Positions 1 to 11,687 of a DNA stretch of 64,000 bases are shown one piece after another. The stretch is from Lanius collurio (lineage: Eukaryota > Chordata > Aves > Passeriformes > Laniidae), in assembly GCA_020086605.1 (NCBI GenBank), contig JACBWW010000017.1:402271-466270 (forward strand), written 5' to 3'. Below the pieces are notes generated by a model. It was given only the letters and a program-made list of their open reading frames with translations. It had not been told where the DNA came from and searched no databases. The translations under genes were made by a program, and so were the position numbers. How positions within the stretch are numbered: the stretch's first letter is position 1; each line of letters starts with the position of its first letter.

Positions 1-3000
1 CTTATTCAAAGTGAAAGAGGTCTTCACTGGATTTAACTTAATTCACTTTGGAAGCATCCATATAAAATTGCCATGCATTTTAAGTAGTCAGCTTTAAATG
101 CTCCTCCAGTGTAACTTACCTGAGTATTGCTCTGTTCTCTAACAGGTTCTCTGATAAAAAGCCTCACTGTGCCAAACCTGTTCTTTAATAAGCATCAGAG
201 AAGCAGCTACAAGTTTTACCTCTGTTGAACAGTGACTGAGGTTCATCATAAAATGTTGTGGTACTCAGGACTCACCTCAGAATGACAGACATTGCTGTCT
301 GCTCCAGCGTGCTCCAGACTCTGTCCTGACACTGCTTTCTCACGGCAGGAAAGGCAACCCCAGCCCTCCTGGCTGCTGGCTCCAAGCACGTCTGCCAGCT
401 CTGAGAGCGGTGGGCAGGGGGCCCTGCTTTGCATTTTGAGTAAGGAGGTCACAGAAGAAGTGGCTTTTGTGAGGTGAGCCTGCATAACTTAGGAAATTAC
501 TGTTTGTGGAGAATTAAATGGATGCTCCAGTGTTTGACAAAGGTTCTTCAGAAGTACGGTCTTTGGGTGTGCCTTGAGAAATAAGGAATAAGTAGTGTGT
601 TTTGATTTTTACTCTTCTCTTCTTAGCTCTCCAGTTTGTAGCCATCTTTTCTTCCAATCAACACTTTTTTCTTGTCTACTGAAGCTTCTTAAATACAATA
701 CATTTGGTTCAGAGGTATTTTTTCCCTTTCTTTGAAATGAAATATGTTCATCCTGTGTCAGTTTGTTCTAATCTACATTTTAGTTTCAACTAATTATCCA
801 CATTGCATCATCACATAGAGAACAGGATTTTACTGAACAGAAATATCAGCAGGGTCTTGATGTTTGAAATTAGGCAGCACAAAAATTTAACACAAATGAA
901 ATGGAGTCATGAACATAATTACATTTAAAGTTCTGTGGCTTCTTGTTGCCATGTTCATAATAAGATCACCATCATTTTGGTGCTGACTAGATATTAAGCT
1001 TCAAAAATCATTCTTCTGAGATGTAGTTACAAATATTTATAAGATGAGATTTTTTTGCCTGTAGATAAATTTAAACTTGCACAACTTTGTTCCAACAGGA
1101 GGTACTAGACTGAAATCTTTGAAGAGGTGAGTAATATTTCCATTAAGGGGAAGTTGCCTTCTGGTGCTTTTAACAGAATGAATTAAATCTCTGAGTGAAG
1201 ACTTTAATTGACAAAAGGCTGATTTTAAATACTTGCTCTGTTTTGTAGAAAAGGCTCCAGGCTGTGCCTGCTCTGCAGGCAGCGTGGTTGTGTACAGCCA
1301 AACAAACAGCCCATGACACTGACACATCACTTGTGTGGCAGCTCCGTTCTGGGTGAGGTGATTGACTGCAGTCCCCTTTCAAGGGATGCTGTGGATAGAC
1401 ACAGTGTGGCTGCAGCCAGGCAATTTAAAAAAAAAAAGCTTCAAAAATTTCCTCTTTTAGAAAGTAAAGACTGTGACTTACTGGTTAAGCTCTGACAAAA
1501 ATGATCAACATTTGATATACCCATCTTTGGGAGCAAAGGTTGTGGAGACAGTGGTGGGATACCTTACATTTTCATATTTTTTGCTGTTTCCCTCCAGAGA
1601 TTGTGAATCTGTTCCTTACTGGCCCATGTACCAAAATGTTACATGATGTCACTGCTTTTCCCCCTTTGGCTGCTATTTCTCTTCCTGAACTGGAGATATA
1701 TACATATTAAACACTGAGGTCAAATTTCTAATGTATGTCACACAGTTACATTAACAGTTTCTCTGAACAGAAAGAGATGGTGTTGTCAAGTGTCAGGCAA
1801 ACTTATTCCTGCTCCCCCAAGTGCTGGGGCAGAGGTTACAGCACCAAGCAGCTGTGTAGTTAGTTGTTTGTCCATAAAAGTCTGATGGACTGCATGATAC
1901 TGCAAGTGGTGTGTATCTAAACCAAAAGAGAAATCACTTAACATTACCTTAATTGCAATCATGGCTAAAGAAATAAGTTGTTCCCTTGGGACTTCAGGCT
2001 GTAATGTATAATTTTGGGCAGTCCACATTTTGTAAGGACAAAGGCTCCAGACCAGTCAAAAAATGTGTGTGATATCCAGTGAAGGACCTGTCATAATCTG
2101 AATTTAAAAATTTCAGTGATCTAAGGAAAATAGTAATTGTGCTCTCATCCAAAACCAAAGTCAAATGTTGTGAATGTGCTTCTAATTGTTTGGATCACAG
2201 GTGCTACTGGTGTGACAGCTCTCTGGGAAGGAAGTATTTGTGTTGAAAGGCATCTGAGAAACACAGTCACAAAATGGAAAGGGTAGAACAAAGAGATGGG
2301 TGGGGAGCAAGGGACAGGTTTCTTTTGCTTGGTTTCCCTTCCTTTTCTAGTAAACATTTGTATTGCAACAGCAAGACACCAAATGGTTAACAGCCAAAGA
2401 CAAAACCCACTGTGACCGTCAGGTCTCTGTGCAATCATCAGCAGAACTAGCTATTCTAGCCAATTTAATAGCTTGAAAATGAACTCATTAGTGGTCTTTT
2501 ATCAGTGGAAAAAAGTCTATTAAATCCGGATGTGTGAAGAAGCAGTACAGAGGCTCATTTCCATCCCACTTGTGACCTGAACAAATCAGAGAAATGCTTT
2601 TCAAGGAACGGGGTCAGGCTTGACTGCAATAAGATATTTTCTACGCACAGCACCCAACTTGTATCTTTCCTTCAAGTTTCTGATGCAGTTAATTTTAATT
2701 TACAGTCTATTTGCCGCTCCCCACATCTCTCCCTCTCACCTCCTTCCCAGTACCGCTGTCATCCATAAACATGTGGGCTGTTTATAAAGCAAAAAGGTAC
2801 TACAGTCTGTTGGATTTTTTGATAAACCTGCCCAGTGATGGCCCTCTGACAGCTCTGGACTTCTCACTGGCTGAGGGAATAAGTAAAGATTCAGATCCTC
2901 ATCTGAAAGGTAAAGACCACAGCAGAATGATGCTGATTTCAGCTTGTGATCCAGCCAGAGCTATGGGCAGAGGCAAAGCACAGCCCAACCTCCTTTCTGC

Positions 3001-5994
3001 CCCTTTGGAGAGCAGAAATCCAAATGTGAAGTGTATGAGATGTACTTCCCCCAAAAGAGGCAAAAAGCACGGTTTCTGTCAGGATATTGACATTGTTCTG
3101 GAATTGTCTCAAAATTATCTGGGAAAAGCTCTTCTAGAGTTCTTGCTTCTGGCATGATGCACAATGTTGAGCTAATAAACCTGAGACGAAAGTACACATG
3201 GCACTCAGAAGGTGGTGTATCTGTGGGATAATGATAACAGTCCACAGTGAATTTTAAACCTTTAGCCTCCTGAGAAGTATTTAAGGACTGTCATTTTCAG
3301 AAATATTTTTAAAAACATCTTGCATCTTGGCATGAAGGAGTTAATTGTATTTGTATGACTAAATCTAAAAACAACTGTTTCAAACACTTCTAAAAGATTG
3401 CATTTCTACAAGGAGTGATACTGTTGTTCCTGGAGAGCTGTGGCTTTCCCTGCATACATAATGGAATTGCACTGTCTTCAACACTATGGGAAAGGCTTTT
3501 TTTTCCCCTTTTTCCTCGTGACTATTTGGTCAAAAGTTAAACTCGTAATGGAATTAATTTATTTTTTTTATTTAATTCCATACATTTTATGCACATGTAT
3601 TTAAACTTACATTACTTAATAATATACTAGAATTACTTAATGGCCTCTCATCCTGCCCTGAAACATAACCCTATTATTCCAGTCTTAGCTCTCTTATGAA
3701 TAGAAAATCCCAACTATGATAAATTCCTTTAAAATGATGCTGGGATTTTACAGTGAGTCTGTGGGCTAGTTTGAGACCACCAAACTCATTTACTGCTGTC
3801 TGTTAAGCCAAGCATGAATCACGGATCTCTGGGGTGGAAATTCGCTTTATTAACCCCCTGGGTCACTCAGCTACCAAGGCAACAGCTTTCTGCAATGAGT
3901 AACTCCATAACTAAAGCATCAGCCACATGAAACCCAAATGCCTTGATTAGAACAGGGGCTGGTAAACCTCAAACCGGGCACAAAAATACTTCCCAGAAGT
4001 TTGTTCACCTCTTAGCAGAAGCTGTTCTCCTTCACTTGGTTTGAAAGGAACAAAATTGAAAATTGTTTCCCAGCCTGCTTTGCTAGCCCCAGAGCCTGCC
4101 TGATAACTTGATTCACATCTCAGCCTCACAGCACACTGCAACAATTCTCCTGTCATTGCCTTGTGTGCTCCTTCTTGCATGCCCTGCTCCTGGGGGATGC
4201 CCATCAGCCCAGGATATCTGGCCATGTTATTAGCTTGTCTTGTTGATCCTGAGAGAGAGCCTATCATGCATTTTATTGGGAATCAGAAGAAGAGGCACAG
4301 GGGATGCTTTATCTCATGCAGTTCAAACTTAAATAAATTTGGAATTAAGACTAAGTTTTTATTTAATATTCTAAGGTAAGCAAAAATCTCCTTTACCTAG
4401 GAAAAAACATTCCACTGTTAGGACTTCTTAAGTGTGGTTTAATTACTGGATCTCTCTCAAAGGCATCAAAAAGGTCATAGAATTACAAGAATATGGTAGC
4501 CAGAAAAATTTTGTTGAACAAATAACTCTGTCTGATTTAAGGTGTTAAGATTTGTGTCCTTGTGCAGCAGTAGCTGTCCTGCAACACAGGCAGAGCAGCC
4601 TTGGACAGGTACCATTATTACAGAGCATTGCTCAATCTGCTTTCTCACTGAAGCTTTTGACACGCTGTAAATTTGTTTGCAAAATTCCACTGTGCTTTAC
4701 TTAGCACATCTATAGACCGGCAGACATGTGCATTTGTTGCTGAGAAGTAATTTTATGTTATCTGTAGTCCCATTTTTATGTTTCAAACTCTTTCTCCACA
4801 CATCACTGGGAATGTTAAACTCTCACAAAGCAAGGGGGGAGAGCCATTTAAATAGCATGCATACAGATAACATGCTTGCTTTAATTCTTTGTTCTCACAA
4901 AGTATGTACTGTTACAAGAAAGGAACATGGTCACCTATCCCCTTACTGGAGAAACTGTCGTTCCTAATTCATTTACACAGGGTGCTTAAGATGCCTTGAG
5001 CAAACTGAAACAGCTTTAAAGGAAAATTAATCTAGTTTGACTGGAGAAAACTAGTAATTTTTCTGGAAGTGTAACACATTTGTTAAAGAAAGAGGTTGTG
5101 CTGCTTTGTGCAGGGTTATTAACAAAATCTTTATCCATGCCCATGGTGCACAACTGGCAATGCAGACAGCACCATCCAAGCCACAGTGGATGCCCTGAAT
5201 GCTCATTTTGGATCTGGACTGGGTGGGGCCATGCAAGGTGACAGGAGATGTTCTTTGCCCACTGTCATGAGGAACACCTGAGCCCCCCAGCCCAGTGGTG
5301 GCAGGGCAGGGGCACCAGCTTGGACATCTCCCAGTAATCAAACTGGGAGAAATGAAGGAGCAAGTCCTCTGCTCCCAAAAAGGAGGACTGGTCTGGCAGG
5401 GTGGCCACTGTGGAGAAGCAGAATTGCTCAGGAGTGAGCTTCCCATGCTGGTTCCAGCTGTGGCCCTGCGTGAGCCAGCTGTGTTCAACCTTGAAGGGCA
5501 GAGACACTTCTCTGCTACAGAGCTGTGGAAGAGGTGAGTGTTGGGTGAGAGCAGCTTCTCAGTGCTGCCTGCTTTTCTTCTCCTATGTCAGGGAGCCCCA
5601 TTTCTGTGGCTTTTTGTGTTAAAGCTTTTTGACTTTGCTCTGTGAATAGGGACTTAAAGCAGTGGTTTTTCTAAGGGCACTAGTGGAAGTACTTAGTAGA
5701 AATTAACACACTATTTTCCATTAAACTCACCAATGCACTCTTTTTTTTTTTTTGTAAGGGGGAGAAACACAATACTGACCTTCTGATATGTACTGCTCTC
5801 TGTCAGTGTGGTGGCAATGTTCATGTGCTGTTCCTCAAAATAAGAGTTAGATTAATCAATGGCTAATGTGTCACAGTGGCAACACTCATTTAGGTGGCTG
5901 AACACTTTCAAGATTACTACAGCTGTCTTTTGTCTGTAAGGTGGTATTTAATGATGTTGTATAATGGCAATGTCACTACCTGAAGAGCATTTTT
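1..5994. other. Noncoding unique DNA, no gene recognised
   Basis: No repeat family, RNA gene or convincing exon is visible here. The longest open frame is about 148 codons (2711-3157, plus strand). Its translation shows no domain, signal peptide or family resemblance, and frames of this length occur several times in the window by chance. Around 5140-5540 the base composition is richer in G and C than its surroundings, and overlapping frames are open on both strands, which is what composition alone gives. A GT-type donor-like site (GAGGTGAGTG) sits near 5530, but no coding exon can be tied to it. Most likely intergenic or intronic. Confidence 0.6.
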
Positions 5995-6110
5995 ATCATA
6001 GAATCATAGAACAGTTTGGGTTGGAAGGGACCCTGAAGATCATCTGGTTACAAGCCCCTTGCCATGGACAGGGACACATTCCACTAGAGCAGGATATTTT
6101 TAAGAGCCCA
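5995..6110 (-). mobile_element. CR1 LINE 3' end, truncated
   Basis: The plus strand begins with two copies of the complement of the CR1 terminal octamer (ATCATAGA ATCATAGA). It continues with TTTGGGTTGGAAGGGACC, the complement of the highly conserved CR1 3' untranslated tail. The element therefore reads on the minus strand with its 3' end at the left. Only about 100 bp remain, the usual 5'-truncated CR1 form in birds. No reverse transcriptase coding sequence is left. The right edge is diffuse because the match fades after the block ending near 6096. Confidence 0.92.
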
Positions 6111-6827
6111 TTGTGTTTTTAAGGGCTGATTTCTGTCCTCTTTATTCATGGATTTGATGATCTTAAAGTCTTTTCCAGCCTTAGTGAATCTGTCTTTCTA
6201 TGGAAAATATTTGGACTTCTGTCCTTCTGTCCTCTGTATGCCAGAGAAAAGTCAGGGACACAGTCAATTTTGAAATTGCAAATGTATGTAAAAAAAACCA
6301 AACCAAACAAACAAATCCCAAGATGTATGATTGGGGGTTTTTTTGAAAAAATGAGATTTACAAGTTTACATGATTTCTCATGGAAAAACTCCAGATATTG
6401 TAAATAAAGCTTTGTAGAAGCAAGGTAAACAGATTTCAGCATTTATTTATGGACTACAAAAATATTCCAAAATTTTGTCCTGGGTCAACGAAGAAATATT
6501 ACTTGGAAAATACTGAGGTAAAAGCAGTTTGGAAAAAAAAAAAGAGAATTTATCCATATACATATTAAAAAAACCCCCATATACTATGTATATGTAGCAT
6601 CTCTTAATTTTCTTTATAGCTCTGTAGATCACCCTGCCATACATCTTATAGATATTTAGAGCTAGATGTTGCTGCATAGGTAAGACATTTATTCTGGTAT
6701 CTCACCCCAAAAATACATCAAGTGAACCTTCACAGATGTCCCTGCCATTACTTACCCCTGCAATGTTGTTTTGTGTGCAGACATAAGGGGTCTGTGTATG
6801 CTAAAATAGCTGCACTGGTGCACTGGT

Positions 6828-6847
6828 TGCACAACACCTGTTGTGCA
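6828..6847. repeat. Short inverted repeat
   Basis: Arms of 9 bp (TGCACAACA and its complement) are separated by 2 bp. With a centre this short it would be a cruciform-type palindrome rather than an RNA hairpin. About one such structure is expected by chance in 64 kb, so no function is inferred. Confidence 0.5.
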
Positions 6848-7182
6848 GGTTAGTATGTGTGACATAGCAGCAACACAAAAATGGATATTTTCTAATATAC
6901 TTTCTGGGTTCTGATTTGAATTCTCTAAGACACCCACATTTATGCATCTTAGTTTTTAGAGCATGAGTCTCTTAAAAAAAACACATAGGTCATAGGCTGG
7001 CATGGTCATTCAGAAGTTCACATCCTTATTTTTAGTGATTACTGATGTTGTGTACAGCCTAGCACTATTTTAGTGGTTATAATTAGATGTGTGTTTATAA
7101 TTTATTGTTTTATCTCATTATTATAGTAGTTCATTAGATTCAAATGCTTTTTCTCTGTTACCTGTTCTGCTGACCAACTGGA

Positions 7183-7200
7183 CCTGAACTGCAGTTCAGG
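7183..7200. repeat. Perfect 18-bp palindrome
   Basis: CCTGAACTGCAGTTCAGG equals its own reverse complement, with a PstI-type CTGCAG core. The arms are 9 bp and there is no spacer. It resembles a binding site for a dimeric factor only in its symmetry. No family motif is recognised and chance is a fair explanation. Confidence 0.55.
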
Positions 7201-9009
7201 AATGTACCTTTTGTTCTGCTTTGATGGGTAGTGAGCAGAATTAATTAGTCTGATGAGATGGGACTGAACTGTTGCAAAAATCCCCAAACAATGGTGATTT
7301 ATACCTCCTTAAAAAAAAAAAAGTGCATCTCATTAGTCCTCTGCTGTCGTTTCCTGCAGGTTATCAGCTTTAGAGAACTCTTTTTAAGTGTCATGCAGCT
7401 GGTTTTAAAATAGGAAGAAATTATCTTGGAACTTTTGAAGAATATTGGCATTTTTCCTTTAACGAATTAGAAGCTGAGAGAAGACAATAGGAAAAAAAAG
7501 CGTCTTGTCTCGCCTCCCTGCTCCATCAAAATGCTGTCCTTTAGGCAAGATCTTTCAGGGATACATTGTCTCCTGACTGTTATGGCTTGTACCATCGAGA
7601 AACACCTATGAAAAGCTGAGAAAAGCAATGTTGTTCCACCAGGCTGCAGACTACTGTAAGTATTAATATGGTCATGTAAAGATTCCTAAATAAATTACAA
7701 TGTTATTGAAAAGATGACAGTAGTATCTGATAATGACTTAAATTTCTGAGACCCTAGTATCATTTTTTTTTTTCAGACAGATGAATTTCATGCAACTGTT
7801 ATAGACAGAGAAAATATAGTGGCTGTAACTCTTGTGTTGCTCCTATCTAATAAGACTGAGCTTTGGCAATGTGATTGCATGATTATTTTGATTTAAAGGA
7901 AAGAGAGGTCATATTTTTCCTGAGTAGAATTGTGTCTGTGGAGGGACACATTATGTAATGCTGGCTGTGTTTAAGGACCACAAGGGTCTTAAGCTAGTAC
8001 TGATTTAATCTGATGAGTAGATTTTCTGTTGCAGCCATTATTAATTGGAGTGATCACTACAGCACTGAATGTTCTCTTTATTTCTGAAAATTATTCTGGC
8101 ATAATTGGTTCACTCTGACTTCAGCCTGCCTTTTTATAGCCACTGTGAGTCCTGGGCAGCAGAGTCTGAGGTGAGACACCCAGCTCACAAGCACATCTCA
8201 CTGTAGCAGAGGAATGCACAAAGCACAGGCATTGAAGTGTCTGTGTGAGTGACAGGAGATTGCTCAGGCTCTGTTTGAGCTGCATCTTTCAGCATCAGGG
8301 TCCAGCTGGTAAAAACCACACCTGGAAGACCCATCAGAGCTGCTGCTGCTGTTGGCCATGAGCAGGGGCAAGCACAGCACAGCTCTGAGGGAGCTCAGCA
8401 GCTCCTGGAGCAGTGCTATAACTGAGGTTCCAGGGTTGCTGTCTCCAAAATTTTTTCCCCATGCCAGAGTGGGACTTGTCAGCTTTCAGCTGACTAAAAA
8501 TCACTCCAGTACCTCACCTGTTCATTCCTGTTGTGCTTTACATTGCCATTCTGTGTTTCACACCAGACAATGCAATGGAATCTCTCTAGAGGACTGATAT
8601 AAATTAAGTTTTTCCTTGTGATTGGAATCCCAGCACCAGTTTGTACGGTGCAAGAACAGACAAAGTGTGATTCACTTTCTATCAGGCCTTTGTTCCATTT
8701 ATTCTCTTTGCTTTCCTGCTCAGTTAACTTTTAGCAAGAGTGAACTCTTTTGAACAAGCCCCTGTTCATTCATTTTAGTACTTTCATTTATCTCCTGATG
8801 CTCACTGTGGATAGGAAGCTTAAAGATATTTCATTAATGAAGCATGTAAAAATGAACCAAGTGGACAGAGAAGGTTATTAATTAATTTTCAAGTTTCTTG
8901 GGTATGGTGGCTGTGCAAAAGAGTTTGGCAGATTAAGAGCTCATTTTAACCTTATCCCAAATGCTAACTGATTGAACCTGGAAGTCAAAGTATTTAGCAC
9001 CCTCTGTAG

Positions 9010-9010
9010 N
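9010..9010. other. Undetermined base (N)
   Basis: A single N in otherwise clean sequence, an unresolved consensus position in the assembly. It does not fall in any recognised element. Confidence 0.99.
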
Positions 9011-9895
9011 AAACATATAAATGACATATTCCTTGGAACCTCTTACAGTGGGGCAGAAATGTTCTTTGCATAACTCTTCTGGATTTGGACATTATTTTCC
9101 TCCTTATTTGCATGAGTAGATAATCTGTTCTTTCACAGTTTAACAATAGCAATCAATATTATTTAAAAGGTTTCATTTTTTGAATCGAAAAGTCATGACT
9201 TTGAGAGAGCAGGATTGATTTTTTAGAGCCTTGCTAGCTAATAAGTATCATAATTTTCTTCTCATTTAAAAAAATTCCTGTCCATCTAGGTACCAAAAAG
9301 CTTTAGTGAAACATTATTAGTGTTTCAGAGGAAGTGCTGAGCATTTGTCAAGGGCTTTACTGATAGCAAACTGCAGGGTTTTACTTCAAATTTCTGCAGA
9401 CTGTGTATTTTAGTATTCACTCTGTGCTAAGAAAGTGATCTGGCAACTAATTATCGAAATAACTTCACGTCAGCTCCAGCACATATTCAGTGAATATTCA
9501 GTATATCTATTCTGAAGTGCTATAATTCAGTAGAGGACATACACAGACCAGACTGGAGCAAACACAAGGCTGGAGGAAGACAAGATGCAGGTACTTTCCC
9601 CTGTGCTTATAGTCAGCAGACTTCAGTCATGGCAAGATTCAAGCTCATATTTTCTTTGTATTTTAGAAAGAAAGGGCTTGCATAATCAAAGTTCTCCTCA
9701 AGAATGCAGGTGGAGTTCTCTTCAGGGCATGGATATGCAGATCCATGGACAAGAAGTGGCAGCTTGGCCAGGTGCCCAGGGTTAGTCACAGGAGAACTAA
9801 GACTTTCTTGCTGCCCCTGGGGTTACCTTTTCCAGGTAATATCCCAGGGGAGACTACATCTTCCTTGGTTAATGAGAACAAATGAAGTTGCCCAA

Positions 9896-9937
9896 TCTCT
9901 GTATCTCTCTTTCTTTCTCTCATTCTCTCTCCCTCTT
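9896..9937. repeat. CT-rich low-complexity run
   Basis: About 40 bp made almost entirely of C and T on the plus strand, with repeated TCTCTCTTTCTTTCTCTC-type units. This is an imperfect polypyrimidine microsatellite. It is the reason the overlapping frame translates as a serine/leucine/phenylalanine run. Confidence 0.8.
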
Positions 9938-11410
9938 ACACACTCCTGCTCATTGCTTTCTGGGAGCAGGCATGCTTGACATTTTACCAGTAGAAAATAG
10001 GGCAAAAATCACCTTTGACTAAAACAATTTTTTAGATAGGTTTTTCATGTGAAGTGTTGAGTGCTTGCATGTAAGATGATTCTTTTCCTAAGGGTTTTGG
10101 AGTGAGAACACAAACCTGAAGGGCCTGCACAGTCACGTAGCATTTCCTCCTTTGTGTGTCACTGTTTGCTGATGCCAGCAGAGAGATGGACTGACTTGGT
10201 GCTTTAACCAAGGCCATAGCCACGAGTCAGGTTGGCTTTCAGATAGTTCAATCTGCTGGCAGGTTGCATATGTGCAGGGAGTCTCTTGGAGAGTGAGCAG
10301 GTGGACTTGCACATCACTGTTTAAAGTTGGCTCCAGTCCTTCTGCAGAATCATTGCCATGTTGTTATCCTGGGTAACTTGGTAGCTTGAGGGCTGGACAG
10401 GAGGGCATGTGATCCCTCCCAGGATTCACTTTTCAGCTCTTTGCTGGTTTGGACCCACCTGCTTCCTTCTGGAAATATGGTTAGAGTGTAGGACTGCAGC
10501 CATCACCACTCTGTCAGTGATGAATTACCAGTGTGCTTGTCATTCTCCCTGCTCATGCCATGAATGCTTTGTGCTGCCTTTAGCAGATGTTCTTTGATGG
10601 AAAACTTGTGAACTAGTTAGGATAAAATTCTCATCTGAGACAGTTTAGTAAACATCTCTAGTCCCAGCCTCAGGATTCAATCAAGGTGTGGATTCTTCTG
10701 TTTAACAAACAGTGCTGGAAAGCCTGGAACTCTTCCCTACCACTAAGTCTGAATGTTCTTCATTAAATATCAAAATATCAGGAGAGACAAGGTACTATGA
10801 ATAGGTTTCCATCAGAAATGTTCATCCTTGACATGTCCAAAGTAAGGCTGAGGTGTCCAGTGAGCTGCCAAAGGCTTTCTTTTGGGTCCTTGGCTTTGTT
10901 TTGAGCAGTCCCTGTGCCCATTGCTGGCATTATTTTAGATTCTCAGAATTATTTTAGAAGCTGGCAAGATCAATCAATACTGCAAGAAAACACCACCATA
11001 ATTTTGCTGTACATTCTGCCTCAGTGTCCTTCATGCTCTCATAAACCACTTTATCCAAATACCCCATCTTTATCCAGAGTCTGCTGGATAGTAGGAGAAT
11101 ATTATATATCTCTCACCACATTTTTGAAACATTTTCTTTCATCAGCACCAAAGAAATCTTTTTTTGCATTTGGATTAGAACAAAAGATTTCTTAGCCACC
11201 TTTCATTCCATTTATGTAGGTTTTATTTTAATACTTGAGCAGCTATCCTTATTTACAGAGGACTGATATAATGAATTAATCTTCTCCTAATTTTATTAAC
11301 CCTCTTTTATGTAATAGTGGTTTCTTATTTCTCTGCGTTTAAAAATAACAATGATAAGCATTTTCTTTGATGTCTCTGGCACAGCACTTACAAAAAGGAT
11401 TTTCATACAT

Positions 11411-11687
11411 ATCACAGAATCATGGAACAGTGTGGTTGGGAAGGAACCTTAAAAAACCAGGGTTCCAACTCCCCTGCAATGAGGCATCTTCAGCAAGACC
11501 AGGTTGCTCAGTGCCCCTTCTGACCTGACAGTGGACACCTGCAGGGATGAGGCACCCACCACCTCTCAGGGCAACCTGTTTCAGTGTTTCACCACTCTCA
11601 TCATAATTTATTTCCTTATCCCTAGTCTAAATTGACACTCTTTAGTTTTAAAACAGTTTTAAAACAGCCTTTGTTCTGTCATCTTCC
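11411..11687 (-). mobile_element. CR1 LINE 3' fragment, about 280 bp
   Basis: The plus strand opens with ATCACAGAATCATGGAACAG, the complement of the CR1 terminal octamers. It then carries the conserved GGTTGGGAAGGAACCTT block, the CAAGACCAGGTTGCTCAGTGCC block and the block CAGGGCAACCTGTTTCAGTG. It ends near AGTTTTAAAAC, which is duplicated as an 11-bp tandem (about 11644-11665). The order matches the avian CR1 3' untranslated region read on the minus strand. 5'-truncated and noncoding. Confidence 0.95.

Larger units (their letters stand above)
6111..11410. other. Noncoding unique DNA, no gene recognised
   Basis: AT-rich sequence without a recognisable exon or interspersed repeat. It contains two short palindromes (6828-6847 and 7183-7200), one undetermined base at 9010 and a CT-rich run at 9896-9937, all listed separately. 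All open frames are under 100 codons and have no recognisable product. Confidence 0.6.

Noticed and set aside
2711..3157. 148-codon frame, plus strand
   Set aside because: Low-similarity composition-driven translation with an overlapping minus-strand frame.
5051..5622. GC-richer patch with a donor-like site near 5530
   Set aside because: Open frames occur in several phases on both strands and no acceptor or product could be assigned.
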